From contig DTUY01000268.1 of NCBI GenBank assembly GCA_012963885.1, positions 75,065 to 136,023 of the forward strand: DNA of 60,959 nt, in the 5' to 3' direction. The position numbers were made by a program, and so were the translations under genes. This document shows positions 37,211 through 46,400 of the stretch, one piece after another (positions within the stretch are counted from its first letter, which is position 1; each line of letters opens with the position of its first letter). Source of the DNA: Candidatus Poribacteria bacterium (lineage in GTDB: Bacteria; Poribacteria; WGA-4E; UBA9662). The notes below the pieces were generated by a model that saw only the letters and a program-made list of their open reading frames with translations, was not told where the DNA came from and did no database searches.

Positions 37211-39949
37211 ATGAGGAAAGAAAGGTTTAAATTGAAAATCTTCTACTCGGCATCGTTTCTCGGATTCCTTCTGTTATTATTAAACAGTTCTTACCTCGCT
37301 AGCTTTGGGACTCCATCCCTTTTCTATATTTCAAATGTTTTTATCCACATCTTGATTGGTATCGGGTTGATCCCATTTTTCACTTTATTTGTTAGCCGAT
37401 CATTTGCCGATATGCTCCATATCGGCAAAATAGCTATTGTTTTATTAATAACCGGCATAATCTCTGGTCTATGGCTAATGGTTGTGGGGGCGACTACACC
37501 CAATCGGTGGCTCTTGATTAGCCATATTGTGGTGACAACGGTTGGATCAATTCTTTTGATTCTCCATTTTATCTGGTATCGGGTTAGCTTTATCAGGCAT
37601 TCATTCACAAAGATCGCCGGGGTTACACTTGCCGTTGCCCTCATTTTTCCAGTTGTCGTGAAGATCTACCGAAACTATGTACCTGAAAGTGATTACTTGG
37701 TACAGAATCCAATCCATGACATACCGACAAGTATGTACGAGGAGGGAGGAGGAACAAATAGCCCTTTCTTTCCATCTTCTGCTGAAACCGCTACCGGAAA
37801 TTTAATCCCGACAGATTTTTTCCTCACCTCAAAAACCTGTGCTGAAAAGGGATGTCACCCTGATGTATACCGCCAATGGAATGAGTCGGCACATCATTTT
37901 TCTTCATTCAACAACCAATGGTATCGTAAGTCGGTTATGTATATGCAGGACGTAAATGGGATTCAGTCGTCCAAATGGTGTGGTGGTTGTCATGATCCCG
38001 CAATTATGTTCAACGGCATAATGGATCGCCCAATCCGAGAAAATATGCACACGCCCGCAGCACAAGCTGGATTGGCATGTACAGCTTGTCACTCAATTGA
38101 ACGGGTTAAAGACACAATGGGTAATGGTGGCTACACAATCAAGTATCCGCCGCTACACGATATAGCCGCTAGTCAGAACAAGGTTGTGAGAAAATTGCAC
38201 AACTACATCATTAAGCTTGATCCAGAACCACACCGAAGAAGTTTCATTAAGCCTTTTCATCGTGAAAATACCGCTGAATTCTGCTCAACCTGTCATAAGG
38301 TCCATCTGGATAAACCTGTCAACAATTTCCGATGGTTTCGAGGATTTAATACCTACGATCAATGGCAAACAAGCGGTGTTTCACACCAAGGTGCATTATC
38401 ATTCTACTATCCTGACCAGCCAAAGAAATGTGTCGATTGCCACATGCCTCTTGTGCCATCAAAAGACGCGGGAAACAAACGAGGTAAGATCAAAAGCCAC
38501 AGGTTCGTGGGGGCAAATACAGCTCTTCCATACGTAAACAAACATCCGGATCAACTTGAAGCGGTTACGAATTTTCTGCAGGACGATAAAGTGACGATTG
38601 ACATTTTCGCTCTGGTGAATGAAAACAAAATAACTGCTCCAATCGGGCAGTCAAATGCAAAAGCGTTTCCTGGTGACGATGTACGTGTTGATGTTGTCGT
38701 CCGTACACGTGGTGTTGGGCACCATTTTCCTGCCGGTACAATTGACGCATTTGATATTTGGTTGGAGTTAAAAGCAACCGATGAAGACGGAAAGATCATT
38801 TTCTGGAATGGAATGATTGATGCCAAAGATGGCAAAAATGGGCAGGTTGATCCAAACGCGCACTTTTATAAATCACACTTAATTGATGAACATGGAAATC
38901 ATATTAATAAAAGGAATGCTTGGGCCGCTCGCACCATACTTTACTCCCGTACAATTCCACCAGGCGCGGCGGATACGGTGCGTTATCGCCTGATAATCCC
39001 AGAGGACTGTGGTAAGCGTATAACCCTTCAAGCCAAACTCAATTACCGTAAGTTTAATTGGTGGTTAACGCAATGGTCATACGCAGGTGTACGGGATCCT
39101 GATCATACGGATTTTCAAGTAGACAAAGGCTACGATAATGGCAAATGGGTGTTTACAGGTGATACCTCTCAGGTAGCTGGAGAGATTAAAGAGATTCCCA
39201 ATCCACCAATTGTAGTTATATCAGAGGATCAAGCCACGCTAGAAATCGTGCAAACTGATTCTGTTTCGACTGATTCAACTGAATTGAAAACCAAATCTGA
39301 TGTACGAGATCAAGAGCGTTGGAATGATTATGGTATTGGTTTACTCAGACAAGGAGATCTTAAGGGAGCGGAAGCCGCTTTTCTCAAAGTTGTCAAAATC
39401 AACCCCAACTATATGGATGGTTATGTTAATATCGCACGTTGCCGAATCAAGGAAGGTAACCATAGCAGTGCCGAAGAGGTACTTAAAAAAGCAGAAGAAC
39501 TTAAACAAAATTTGGATCCTAAAGATCCAAATCGGGCTAAAGTAGATTATTTCTATGCATTGACGCAAAAGTCGCAGGGGAGATACGATGTTGCTCTTAA
39601 ACATCTGCGTATGGCATCAGAACAATTTCCAAGGGATAAACGGGTCCGAAACGAAATAGGCCGTCTCCTTTATCTTGAACGGCGTTATGCCGAAGCGGTT
39701 ACAGAGTTTCAGAAGACGCTCGAAGTTGATCCGGAAGATGTTGACGCGCATTACCACTTAATGCTAAGTTATCATGCGCTAAAGGATCAGTTAAAAGCCG
39801 TCAAAGCACAGAAACTCTACCTTCGTTTTAAATTAGATGAGTCCGTTGATCCAATTACAGGTATTGGACGTCGAGCTAACCCCTACGCAAACATGGAACG
39901 CCAAAAGATACGGGAACATCTTTCTTCGATTGCCAGCTATCAGTATTAA
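37211..39949 (+). CDS. Membrane-anchored multihaem c-type cytochrome with C-terminal TPR domain
   Basis: 912 residues. Five hydrophobic helices fill residues 10-152. A haem-rich domain follows: CxxCH at 257-261 (CGGCH), 290-294 (CTACH), 358-362 (CSTCH) and 407-411 (CVDCH), plus an unusual CX4CH at 210-216 (CAEKGCH), giving four canonical and one atypical haem site, cytochrome c554-like. A beta-rich domain at ~440-690 carries RGVGHHFPAGTIDAFDIWLE. Residues ~710-890 are TPR repeats (AEAAFLKVVKINPNYMDGYVN, split by motif; AVTEFQKTLEVDPEDVDAHY). The C-terminus probably faces the periplasm. Likely an electron-transfer protein for an unknown oxidase or reductase. No quinone oxidoreductase genes adjoin it. 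A possible -10 TATAAT lies at 37028, with a weak -35. Confidence 0.9.
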   Translation: MRKERFKLKIFYSASFLGFLLLLLNSSYLASFGTPSLFYISNVFIHILIGIGLIPFFTLFVSRSFADMLHIGKIAIVLLITGIISGLWLMVVGATTPNRWLLISHIVVTTVGSILLILHFIWYRVSFIRHSFTKIAGVTLAVALIFPVVVKIYRNYVPESDYLVQNPIHDIPTSMYEEGGGTNSPFFPSSAETATGNLIPTDFFLTSKTCAEKGCHPDVYRQWNESAHHFSSFNNQWYRKSVMYMQDVNGIQSSKWCGGCHDPAIMFNGIMDRPIRENMHTPAAQAGLACTACHSIERVKDTMGNGGYTIKYPPLHDIAASQNKVVRKLHNYIIKLDPEPHRRSFIKPFHRENTAEFCSTCHKVHLDKPVNNFRWFRGFNTYDQWQTSGVSHQGALSFYYPDQPKKCVDCHMPLVPSKDAGNKRGKIKSHRFVGANTALPYVNKHPDQLEAVTNFLQDDKVTIDIFALVNENKITAPIGQSNAKAFPGDDVRVDVVVRTRGVGHHFPAGTIDAFDIWLELKATDEDGKIIFWNGMIDAKDGKNGQVDPNAHFYKSHLIDEHGNHINKRNAWAARTILYSRTIPPGAADTVRYRLIIPEDCGKRITLQAKLNYRKFNWWLTQWSYAGVRDPDHTDFQVDKGYDNGKWVFTGDTSQVAGEIKEIPNPPIVVISEDQATLEIVQTDSVSTDSTELKTKSDVRDQERWNDYGIGLLRQGDLKGAEAAFLKVVKINPNYMDGYVNIARCRIKEGNHSSAEEVLKKAEELKQNLDPKDPNRAKVDYFYALTQKSQGRYDVALKHLRMASEQFPRDKRVRNEIGRLLYLERRYAEAVTEFQKTLEVDPEDVDAHYHLMLSYHALKDQLKAVKAQKLYLRFKLDESVDPITGIGRRANPYANMERQKIREHLSSIASYQY

Positions 39950-40062
39950 AATTAAACAAGATATCAACCTAAATTTAGTCCTGTGTGGCAAAGACGCGTT
40001 ACATATATTAAAAACATTATTCTTTATGGAATTCTTAACATTTTTTGATGATGAGGTCTAAG

Positions 40063-41082
40063 ATGCCAGAAAAACACGAAAAATACAGGGTGGGTATTAT
40101 CGGCTGTTCCGGAGTCGGTACGAGGCATGCCGTAGGTCTAGTTGGACTACCAAACGTTGAATTGGTAGCCGGAGCAGATCTGGTACAAAACACACTGGAT
40201 AGTTTTAAAGAAAAGTTTAGCGAACATTCGGACAACATCTCGGTTTACAGGGATTATCAAGAGATGTTACTTCAAGAGAATCTTGATATCCTAACCGTCG
40301 CGACCTCGGACCATCGGCATACCGATCCAGTTGTTAATGCGGCAACGATTGGCGTCAAAGGGATTTTCTGTGAAAAGCCGTTAGCAACGCGATTGATCGA
40401 TGCAGACCGGATGATTGAAGCCGTAAATGAAAACCAAGTCATTTTGTCGATTGATCACACACGTAGATGGCAACCGTTATGGGTTCATACCAAAGAACTG
40501 GTCTCAGAAGACGAAATTGGCGATATACATTACGTCATCGGAACACTCGGTGGTGGCCGAGCTATGTTGTTTCGCAATGGAACCCATCTTATCGATATGA
40601 TCTGTTATTTTGCTGGTTCCAAACCGGCATGGGTATCTGCTGAATTAGAGGAAGGATATGAAGACTACACCGAATATAATGGCGACGGCGGCCATGCCCC
40701 AAAAACCGAACCTTCAGCGCACGGTTACATCCACTTTGAGAATGGAGTCAGGGGATTTTACGCAGGGGGACCAAAAACCACACCATCCCGTTTCAGCTTA
40801 GAAATTGTTGGTTCATCAGGTTATATTATCATTAATGATCAGGAAGCAAAGGTATATAAAGATGGTGAGGTAACTCCGATTTCGGCTCCGCAGTGGGATG
40901 TGGTTGGTATAGAAGCCGGTGTCCAGAACTTAGTTCAACTGGTTGACCAGGGAGGAAAGCCAGTATCTTCAGGAAACGAAGCGCTTAAGACAGTCGAGAT
41001 AATGATTGGTTTTTTGGAGTCACAACGCCACCACAATACTAAAATCAACCTCGCAAGAGTACGAAGAAGAATGCCTGGGTAA
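40063..41082 (+). CDS. Gfo/Idh/MocA-family oxidoreductase
   Basis: The ATG at 40063 (MPEKHEKYRVG) is taken because GAGG lies about seven bases before it; an upstream ATG at 40045 adds MMMRSK. About 339 residues. Rossmann start YRVGIIGCSGVGTRHAVGLV, then VELVAGADLV, the motif IFCEKPLATRLIDAD (complete EKP), and the substrate domain with DHTRRWQPLWVHTKEL, FRNGTHLIDMICYF (catalytic-type His-Asp) and VRGFYAGGPKTTPSRF. NAD(P)-dependent sugar or polyol oxidoreductase; substrate unknown. Its 3' end overlaps the 3' end of the convergent cNBD gene by 38 bases, so transcripts of the two can pair. Confidence 0.93.
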   Translation: MPEKHEKYRVGIIGCSGVGTRHAVGLVGLPNVELVAGADLVQNTLDSFKEKFSEHSDNISVYRDYQEMLLQENLDILTVATSDHRHTDPVVNAATIGVKGIFCEKPLATRLIDADRMIEAVNENQVILSIDHTRRWQPLWVHTKELVSEDEIGDIHYVIGTLGGGRAMLFRNGTHLIDMICYFAGSKPAWVSAELEEGYEDYTEYNGDGGHAPKTEPSAHGYIHFENGVRGFYAGGPKTTPSRFSLEIVGSSGYIIINDQEAKVYKDGEVTPISAPQWDVVGIEAGVQNLVQLVDQGGKPVSSGNEALKTVEIMIGFLESQRHHNTKINLARVRRRMPG

Positions 41083-41611
41083 GATTCTTAATATCTTCCG
41101 AGGCATTGGCAAGATTGTTGACAGCGTTTTTGGCCACTTCAAAGTAAACAGGACCGGCAATCGTTGAATCTTTATCCGTGATTTGCTTAAAGTCCTTGAG
41201 TGTTAAAACACCATATTCTGCAGGCGTTGTTGTTATAGCGTGTGCTGTCCTGATAGCCTTGTCCAAGACAAGCGCGAATTCCCCAAGACCGAATGCTGGT
41301 GACCGCACCACAGGAACAGTTGCCTCGGTCTCCGGAACAGAAGCAGGTTTTGGATCTGTTGTCTCCAGCCGGATGATTGCCTTATGAGACACCTCAAACC
41401 CATCTTTCGTCCGAATGGTGAAATCTTTTGCCACTTCAACCTGCCCACGAAAGACGAGAATCATCGTATCGCCAAATTCACCTTCCTTTAGCAATGTCTC
41501 ATCGGCTGAACATTCGGTGATTTCAACCACCTCGGCTATGTCGGCACACTGTTGATCTATCAATGATGAGAAAAAATTTATTTTTTTAATTTGTTCTGCT
41601 GTAGCTTTCAT
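41045..41611 (-). CDS. Cyclic nucleotide-binding domain (cNBD) protein
   Basis: 188 residues. Reads as a CRP/cNBD-type beta-roll: [20 protein letters not shown] at the start, then [22 protein letters not shown], and the phosphate-binding cassette [20 protein letters not shown] (Gly-Glu and the Arg that contacts the cyclic phosphate are present), then [12 protein letters not shown]. An insert of about 40 residues (Glu/Val-rich, [10 protein letters not shown]) separates the first strands from the cassette. No HTH, so not a CRP-type transcription factor. Its start overlaps the stop of the K+ channel gene by four bases (ATGA), showing translational coupling, and it is likely the channel's regulatory subunit. 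Which nucleotide it binds is unknown. Confidence 0.82.
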   Translation of the reverse strand: MKATAEQIKKINFFSSLIDQQCADIAEVVEITECSADETLLKEGEFGDTMILVFRGQVEVAKDFTIRTKDGFEVSHKAIIRLETTDPKPASVPETEATVPVVRSPAFGLGEFALVLDKAIRTAHAITTTPAEYGVLTLKDFKQITDKDSTIAGPVYFEVAKNAVNNLANASEDIKNLTQAFFFVLLRG

Positions 41612-43026
41612 ACTGATTCCACGTTCCGATTATTCATTAAGACCACACAACGATTTTTTGCACTCACCTGGTAATCGTCGCTTGGGTTAATTTCAAGTTC
41701 CATTTTTTCCTCACTAGACAGCTTAATTCCGGACTGTTGCAATTGTTCCGTGATCATTTGACGAATTAGAGGATCACCAGTTTCACCCATTTCGTCCTCG
41801 AGGTTAAACCCAGACGCTTGAACTGTGTATCCAAGAAGTAAGGCGCTGAAATTTTCCTTGAAATAACTAAAAACATTTAGGTGTGTGGAATCTATCAATA
41901 AAGGCGGCACATCAACAATTTCAAGTCTGTGCCCGTCACCACCCACCGCACCAATTTGTTCAACCGTCTGTGGCACACCCGGATTAAGAATATGATTGGT
42001 GATGATGTCAGGCGTGTGTTCATTAGTCAGAACAATCTCATCGCAACCCGCCTGCACAAGTTGCTCTTTCAGTTCTGAATTGGATATATGAGCAATCAAC
42101 CGAACGTTGTTAGTAATCGACCTTACAGCAAATACCGCTAGTGGAATGACATTTTCGTCTGCCGAATCTTCAGAAGTCAATCCCGATCTATCTGGGACCA
42201 GAATCATATTTTCTGCTTGATCTATAATCGCTTTTTCCAGAACCACTTCTTGGGTATACCGGCCACTGAGATGGGTAATATCGAGACGGTCAAAGTTTTC
42301 TACTGCCCTTTTAATTTCGTCCCGTGGCATTTCATTTATCAGGATGATTAATGGTGCTCCACCAATTACTACTGGTTTTGTACTCTCTTCGGTTTGCATC
42401 ACCTTCAGAATATCCTCTACCATCGGGTTCCAACCTGCAATGATAGTGTGCTCTTTAAACTTATTCTGATCCAATGTATCATCCTCCCTTAACGCAACCT
42501 CAACCAAAAATGATGCCACAACACCCGAAAGCAAAATTGCCCAGAAGAAGCTGGACAGCATAATTATAGCGCCAAAAAACTTACCTAAATGCGTGACGGG
42601 GCTCACGTCCCCATAACCGACAGTGGTGAAAGTCACAAGCGACCACCATAAAGTATGGAAAAAAGTGTCCAAGGCGGAAACCTCACTTTGATCAATACCA
42701 AGGTGACCGGCAACACCACTGGCATAGTTGTCATATTCGAAAAAAAACATAAGCAACGAGGCAACCAGAACGAGAGCTATTGTACCAGCAGTATATTTAA
42801 CAAAACCCGTTTTAACGATTTCCCTCAGCCGATGACCAAGTGCATGTCCTTCATCTGCACTTGCAGCTGGGCGCGCTAACGGCGGTGGTTGCGCACGAAC
42901 CTTAGTGGCATCCTGCGGGACTAGACTCTCAGCACCACACTTTTTGCACTTTGCTTTTCGACCAGCCTCAAGATATAAGACAGTTACATCCATCTCACAG
43001 CTGGGACAGCTATACCTTAATGCCAT
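41608..43026 (-). CDS. Potassium channel with zinc-ribbon N-terminus and RCK/TrkA-like domain
   Basis: 472 residues. N-terminal 31 residues form a zinc ribbon (CPSC, then CKKC). Membrane helix ~76-95, pore helix and selectivity filter TTVGYGD ([18 protein letters not shown]), then a second helix ([18 protein letters not shown]). The rest is a RCK/TrkA-N-like cytoplasmic region: [27 protein letters not shown], the [17 protein letters not shown] segment and [12 protein letters not shown]. MthK-type channels have this layout; this one adds the zinc ribbon and a C-terminal ~100-residue extension. ATG at 43026 with AGGA upstream. Operon with the cNBD gene, start and stop overlapping. Probable regulated K+ efflux or uptake channel. 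Confidence 0.92.
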   Translation of the reverse strand: MALRYSCPSCEMDVTVLYLEAGRKAKCKKCGAESLVPQDATKVRAQPPPLARPAASADEGHALGHRLREIVKTGFVKYTAGTIALVLVASLLMFFFEYDNYASGVAGHLGIDQSEVSALDTFFHTLWWSLVTFTTVGYGDVSPVTHLGKFFGAIIMLSSFFWAILLSGVVASFLVEVALREDDTLDQNKFKEHTIIAGWNPMVEDILKVMQTEESTKPVVIGGAPLIILINEMPRDEIKRAVENFDRLDITHLSGRYTQEVVLEKAIIDQAENMILVPDRSGLTSEDSADENVIPLAVFAVRSITNNVRLIAHISNSELKEQLVQAGCDEIVLTNEHTPDIITNHILNPGVPQTVEQIGAVGGDGHRLEIVDVPPLLIDSTHLNVFSYFKENFSALLLGYTVQASGFNLEDEMGETGDPLIRQMITEQLQQSGIKLSSEEKMELEINPSDDYQVSAKNRCVVLMNNRNVESV

Positions 43027-43089
43027 GAAACTTTCCTATTTCTAAGCCCTACAATTACGCCTTTGACGCTTGCAACATAACATGCTTCG

Positions 43090-43119
43090 ACTTTAGCATA
43101 GTCCATTAACTTTTGTCAA
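43090..43119 (-). promoter_or_regulatory. Sigma-70-like promoter for the K+ channel/cNBD operon
   Basis: TTGACA (43114-43119 read on the minus strand), 18-base spacer ending in TGC, then TAAAGT (43090-43095). The predicted start of transcription is about 57 bases before the channel ATG. Confidence 0.55.
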
Positions 43120-43189
43120 TAAATTTCTCACGGTAAAATATAGAAACCGTGCCCCGAAAATAAGAAGAACAATTGACTAAGCAACTAGG

Positions 43190-43211
43190 CTTGTTCCATG
43201 GATCTATCCAA
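43190..43211 (+). repeat. 22-base direct repeat, partner at 44437..44458
   Basis: Begins CTTGTTCCAT and ends ATCTATCCAA; the two copies differ at one position (G against A in the middle). One copy is intergenic, the other is coding in the beta-helix/TPR gene. Confidence 0.6.
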
Positions 43212-43252
43212 GTGTATAGGGAATATACTGTTTGTATTGTTGTTCCTAAATC

Positions 43253-43281
43253 TTGACATTAAAGTGTTAGAACAATAAAAT
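43253..43281 (+). promoter_or_regulatory. Sigma-70-like promoter for the beta-helix/TPR gene
   Basis: Perfect -35 TTGACA, 17-base spacer, -10 TAAAAT. It would give a leader of about 165 bases before the TTG start at 43454. Confidence 0.65.
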
Positions 43282-43453
43282 ACTATAGCCTTAGTATTAA
43301 TGGGTTTCCAAGTGTGATCAAGTCAATGAGAGCGGGTAGCTGAAAAAATCAAGTTAATTTGGAATCCAGAGGTAAAGACTCTTAAAATATCTTAAACCTT
43401 CGCGCAGGAATTCATAACCAAGCTCAATATTCAAAACAGGGGTAAATTTCACC

Positions 43454-46400
43454 TTGAATAAACAGATGCGAAATCAGGTGTTTGTACTGATTATTTTTCT
43501 ATTCCTTGGTGACGTAAAAGCACATTCCTGTTTTTCCACCCTAGGCCGCGGTGATTTATACACAATCGAGTCTCTAATCCAACTATCTGATGTCGTTTCT
43601 CCAAGTGCTGATGGCAGTTACGAAATCCATACAGATATCCAGATTTCAAATGGTGTTAAACCCGACATCCTCAAGCTCGAACCAGGAACTTCCTTGAAAT
43701 TTGTTCAGGGTGCCACACTTAGGATAGATGGGATCCTCATTGCTGTTGGTACTGAATCAGCACCGATCACTTTCAAAGCCGTTTCAGACAGATGGACTGG
43801 TATCACATTCAGCAGTAAAGCTGAGAGTAACGCTTGTATTCTTCAAAATGTAAAGATTGAGAATGCCCAAATCGGAGTCTCCTGTCAGCGAGCTGCACCC
43901 CAGATTACCAGCAGCCAAATCGATAGTTGTTACCAGCACGCTATTTCGGTATTTTCATCAACTCTAACAGTGTCAGGAAACAGATTTTTCAATCACAGGG
44001 GGAGCACGCTGATTCATGTCGACTCCAGCCAAGCTGACATTAGCCATAACGTCTTTGACCTACAGGATTGGCAGACAGCAATCCGATTAATTAAATCTAA
44101 TTCGCGCATTAGTTTCAATCAGTTCAACGGAGGGAAAACAGCTATCAGTTTTCGGCACGCAACATCTCAGATAGAACGCAATCATATTTCACATTGCAAA
44201 GTCGGTATTTACGCGGATCAAAGCGTCCCAGCAATCCGACAGAATCAGATTTTTTCTACCCAGACAGCTATTAGCATTTGGAACTGCAACGAGGGTTCTA
44301 TTGATAAAAATGTCATTGAGCAGAGTAGATACGGTATTTACAGTAAAAATTCAAATCTGATTATGGATAAAGAACCGATCTCAATTGACGAAAAACGACA
44401 TACGCGACAACAGCCGAAACCGGTTCCAGCAATAGACTTGTTCCATAGATCTATCCAACGCATAACGAAGCCCAAAACAATACAGAGGCCTGACACCCAA
44501 AACTGGAAAGTTGAAAGGCAATCTAAAACCAAACAGCCAGATCCGAAGATAGATTCAGAGGAATCGGCTAAGATGAATCAGATCATGGCCAATCTTTTCT
44601 CTGTCGGCAGATCTCATTTCAAAAAAAAGAGGTACGATCAAGCATTGGCAGCCTACAGTCGTCTTCTTGATCTTGTTGCTGGCGATGAAGAAGAACTGGC
44701 TAACGTTTATTATCATCGTGCCTTAACCCATTACGAATTGGGGAATTATAACCAAGCAATTGAGGATGTGCAGCTGGTTCTAGGCTTGGATCCAGCTCAG
44801 GAAATTGAGTTGCCCGCCAAGTTAATTCTGGCAAAAAGCGCAACCCAGACTAACATGGTTGAGTTGGCTGAAAAAACGTTTCGGGAACTAAAAAGCACCG
44901 ATCAGTATTACCAGTCAAGCCTAATTGAACTGGTCAACCTTTATGAAAAAAACAAACTCTATCAGAAAGCAGTTCAGTCCCTTGAAGAGCTGTCACTTGT
45001 ACTCGTAGAACGCCAAACTCTGATTGCCACGATTATGCGTATGTCTGATATTTGTTATCAACAACAGAATTATCCAAAAGCAATCGGATACTATCAAGAA
45101 TTGATCGAGAATTTTCCGGAAGCTAAAGATTTGGATGCAGTCCAGTATGCTATCGGTGAATGCTGGAATGCTGAAGGTGAAAGGCAAAAAGCTATTTTGG
45201 CCTACGAAAAGATCATCGATAATTACCCCGATTCCAAACTGGCAATCTCAGCCAAATGGAATGTAGCAACTTTGAACCATCAGATCGATAGGAAAGAAGA
45301 TGCCTTCCGCTACGCTAAACAAATTATTGATCAATACCCTCAATCATCAGTTTCAAGTGATCAGCAGATTGTTTACGCCGCTCGGAATTTGGCAACTAAG
45401 CTGTTGCTTGAGGATACAACACTTGCACTAGATCCCAACTCTTTGCTGATTGAAAACCTAGTGGCAGTTACTGATTTTCCGCTAGCAACCGCAGAGGCTA
45501 GGTCCAACGCACTCTTTGAACTCGGCAATTTATACGCCACCACAAAAAATTTTGATAAGGCTATTTCAACCTATGAAAAAGCAAAGAAAGAGACGCAATC
45601 GGGCGAAATCCAAAACACTATTCTGTTTCGTTTAGCCATAATCCATTTCAACCTTGAAGATTACGAAAAATTTATCCCTGCCGCATCGAAATTGCTTGAG
45701 TCTGACCTTGATGATGAAAAGACATTGCAATTATTTTTCCGGCTCGGACTAGGCCATTTGGAATTACAACAAATAGATCAAGCTAAATCAGCATTCGAAC
45801 AGGCGTTATTAATACCGAATGTTTCTAGAGAGATACATACGCACGCACATTTCTATCTGGCAGGAATTCACCAAGACAATCAACAACTTGATCAAGCAAA
45901 GGCAGAATATCGTTCAGTTCTATCAGCTATAGGTGAAAACACGTCCGATCCAGTCTTTAGAAAAATTCGAACAGAATCAGCATTTCAGCTAGCGCTTCTG
46001 ATCGAGGATGCGAATTTGTATGGTCAGGTTATATTAGCCAACTTGGATCCCAAAATGACGGCCATATCTCTTTATCGTCAGGCACTGTTATTCGACAAGG
46101 ATAATAATAACAAAAAAGCAAAAGAGAAATTTGAATTGCTCGTCGACCGTTTCTCTGACACAATCGATTCTGAAATTCGGTCGTTGGTCGACAACGCCAT
46201 TCTGCGACTAATGGATGACACTGAGGATGGGGATCAAGCGATTCCACATGCCTTAGCATCATTAGAAGTGGCCAAAAGAAAAGCGGATCCCCAGTTACTC
46301 GCACAGATCCAATTTCGGTTAGCAACATTGTATAACCAAAATGAAGATCCATATTCCAAATCAGTATCATTGTTCCAATCCGCATATCAAAATGCAATGA

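Larger units (their letters stand above)
43027..43453. other. Divergent promoter region
   Basis: 427 bases between the channel operon (minus) and the beta-helix/TPR gene (plus). It holds one sigma-70-like promoter for each direction and one copy of a 22-base repeat whose other copy lies inside the plus-strand gene (44437-44458). No coding or RNA gene recognised. Confidence 0.7.
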
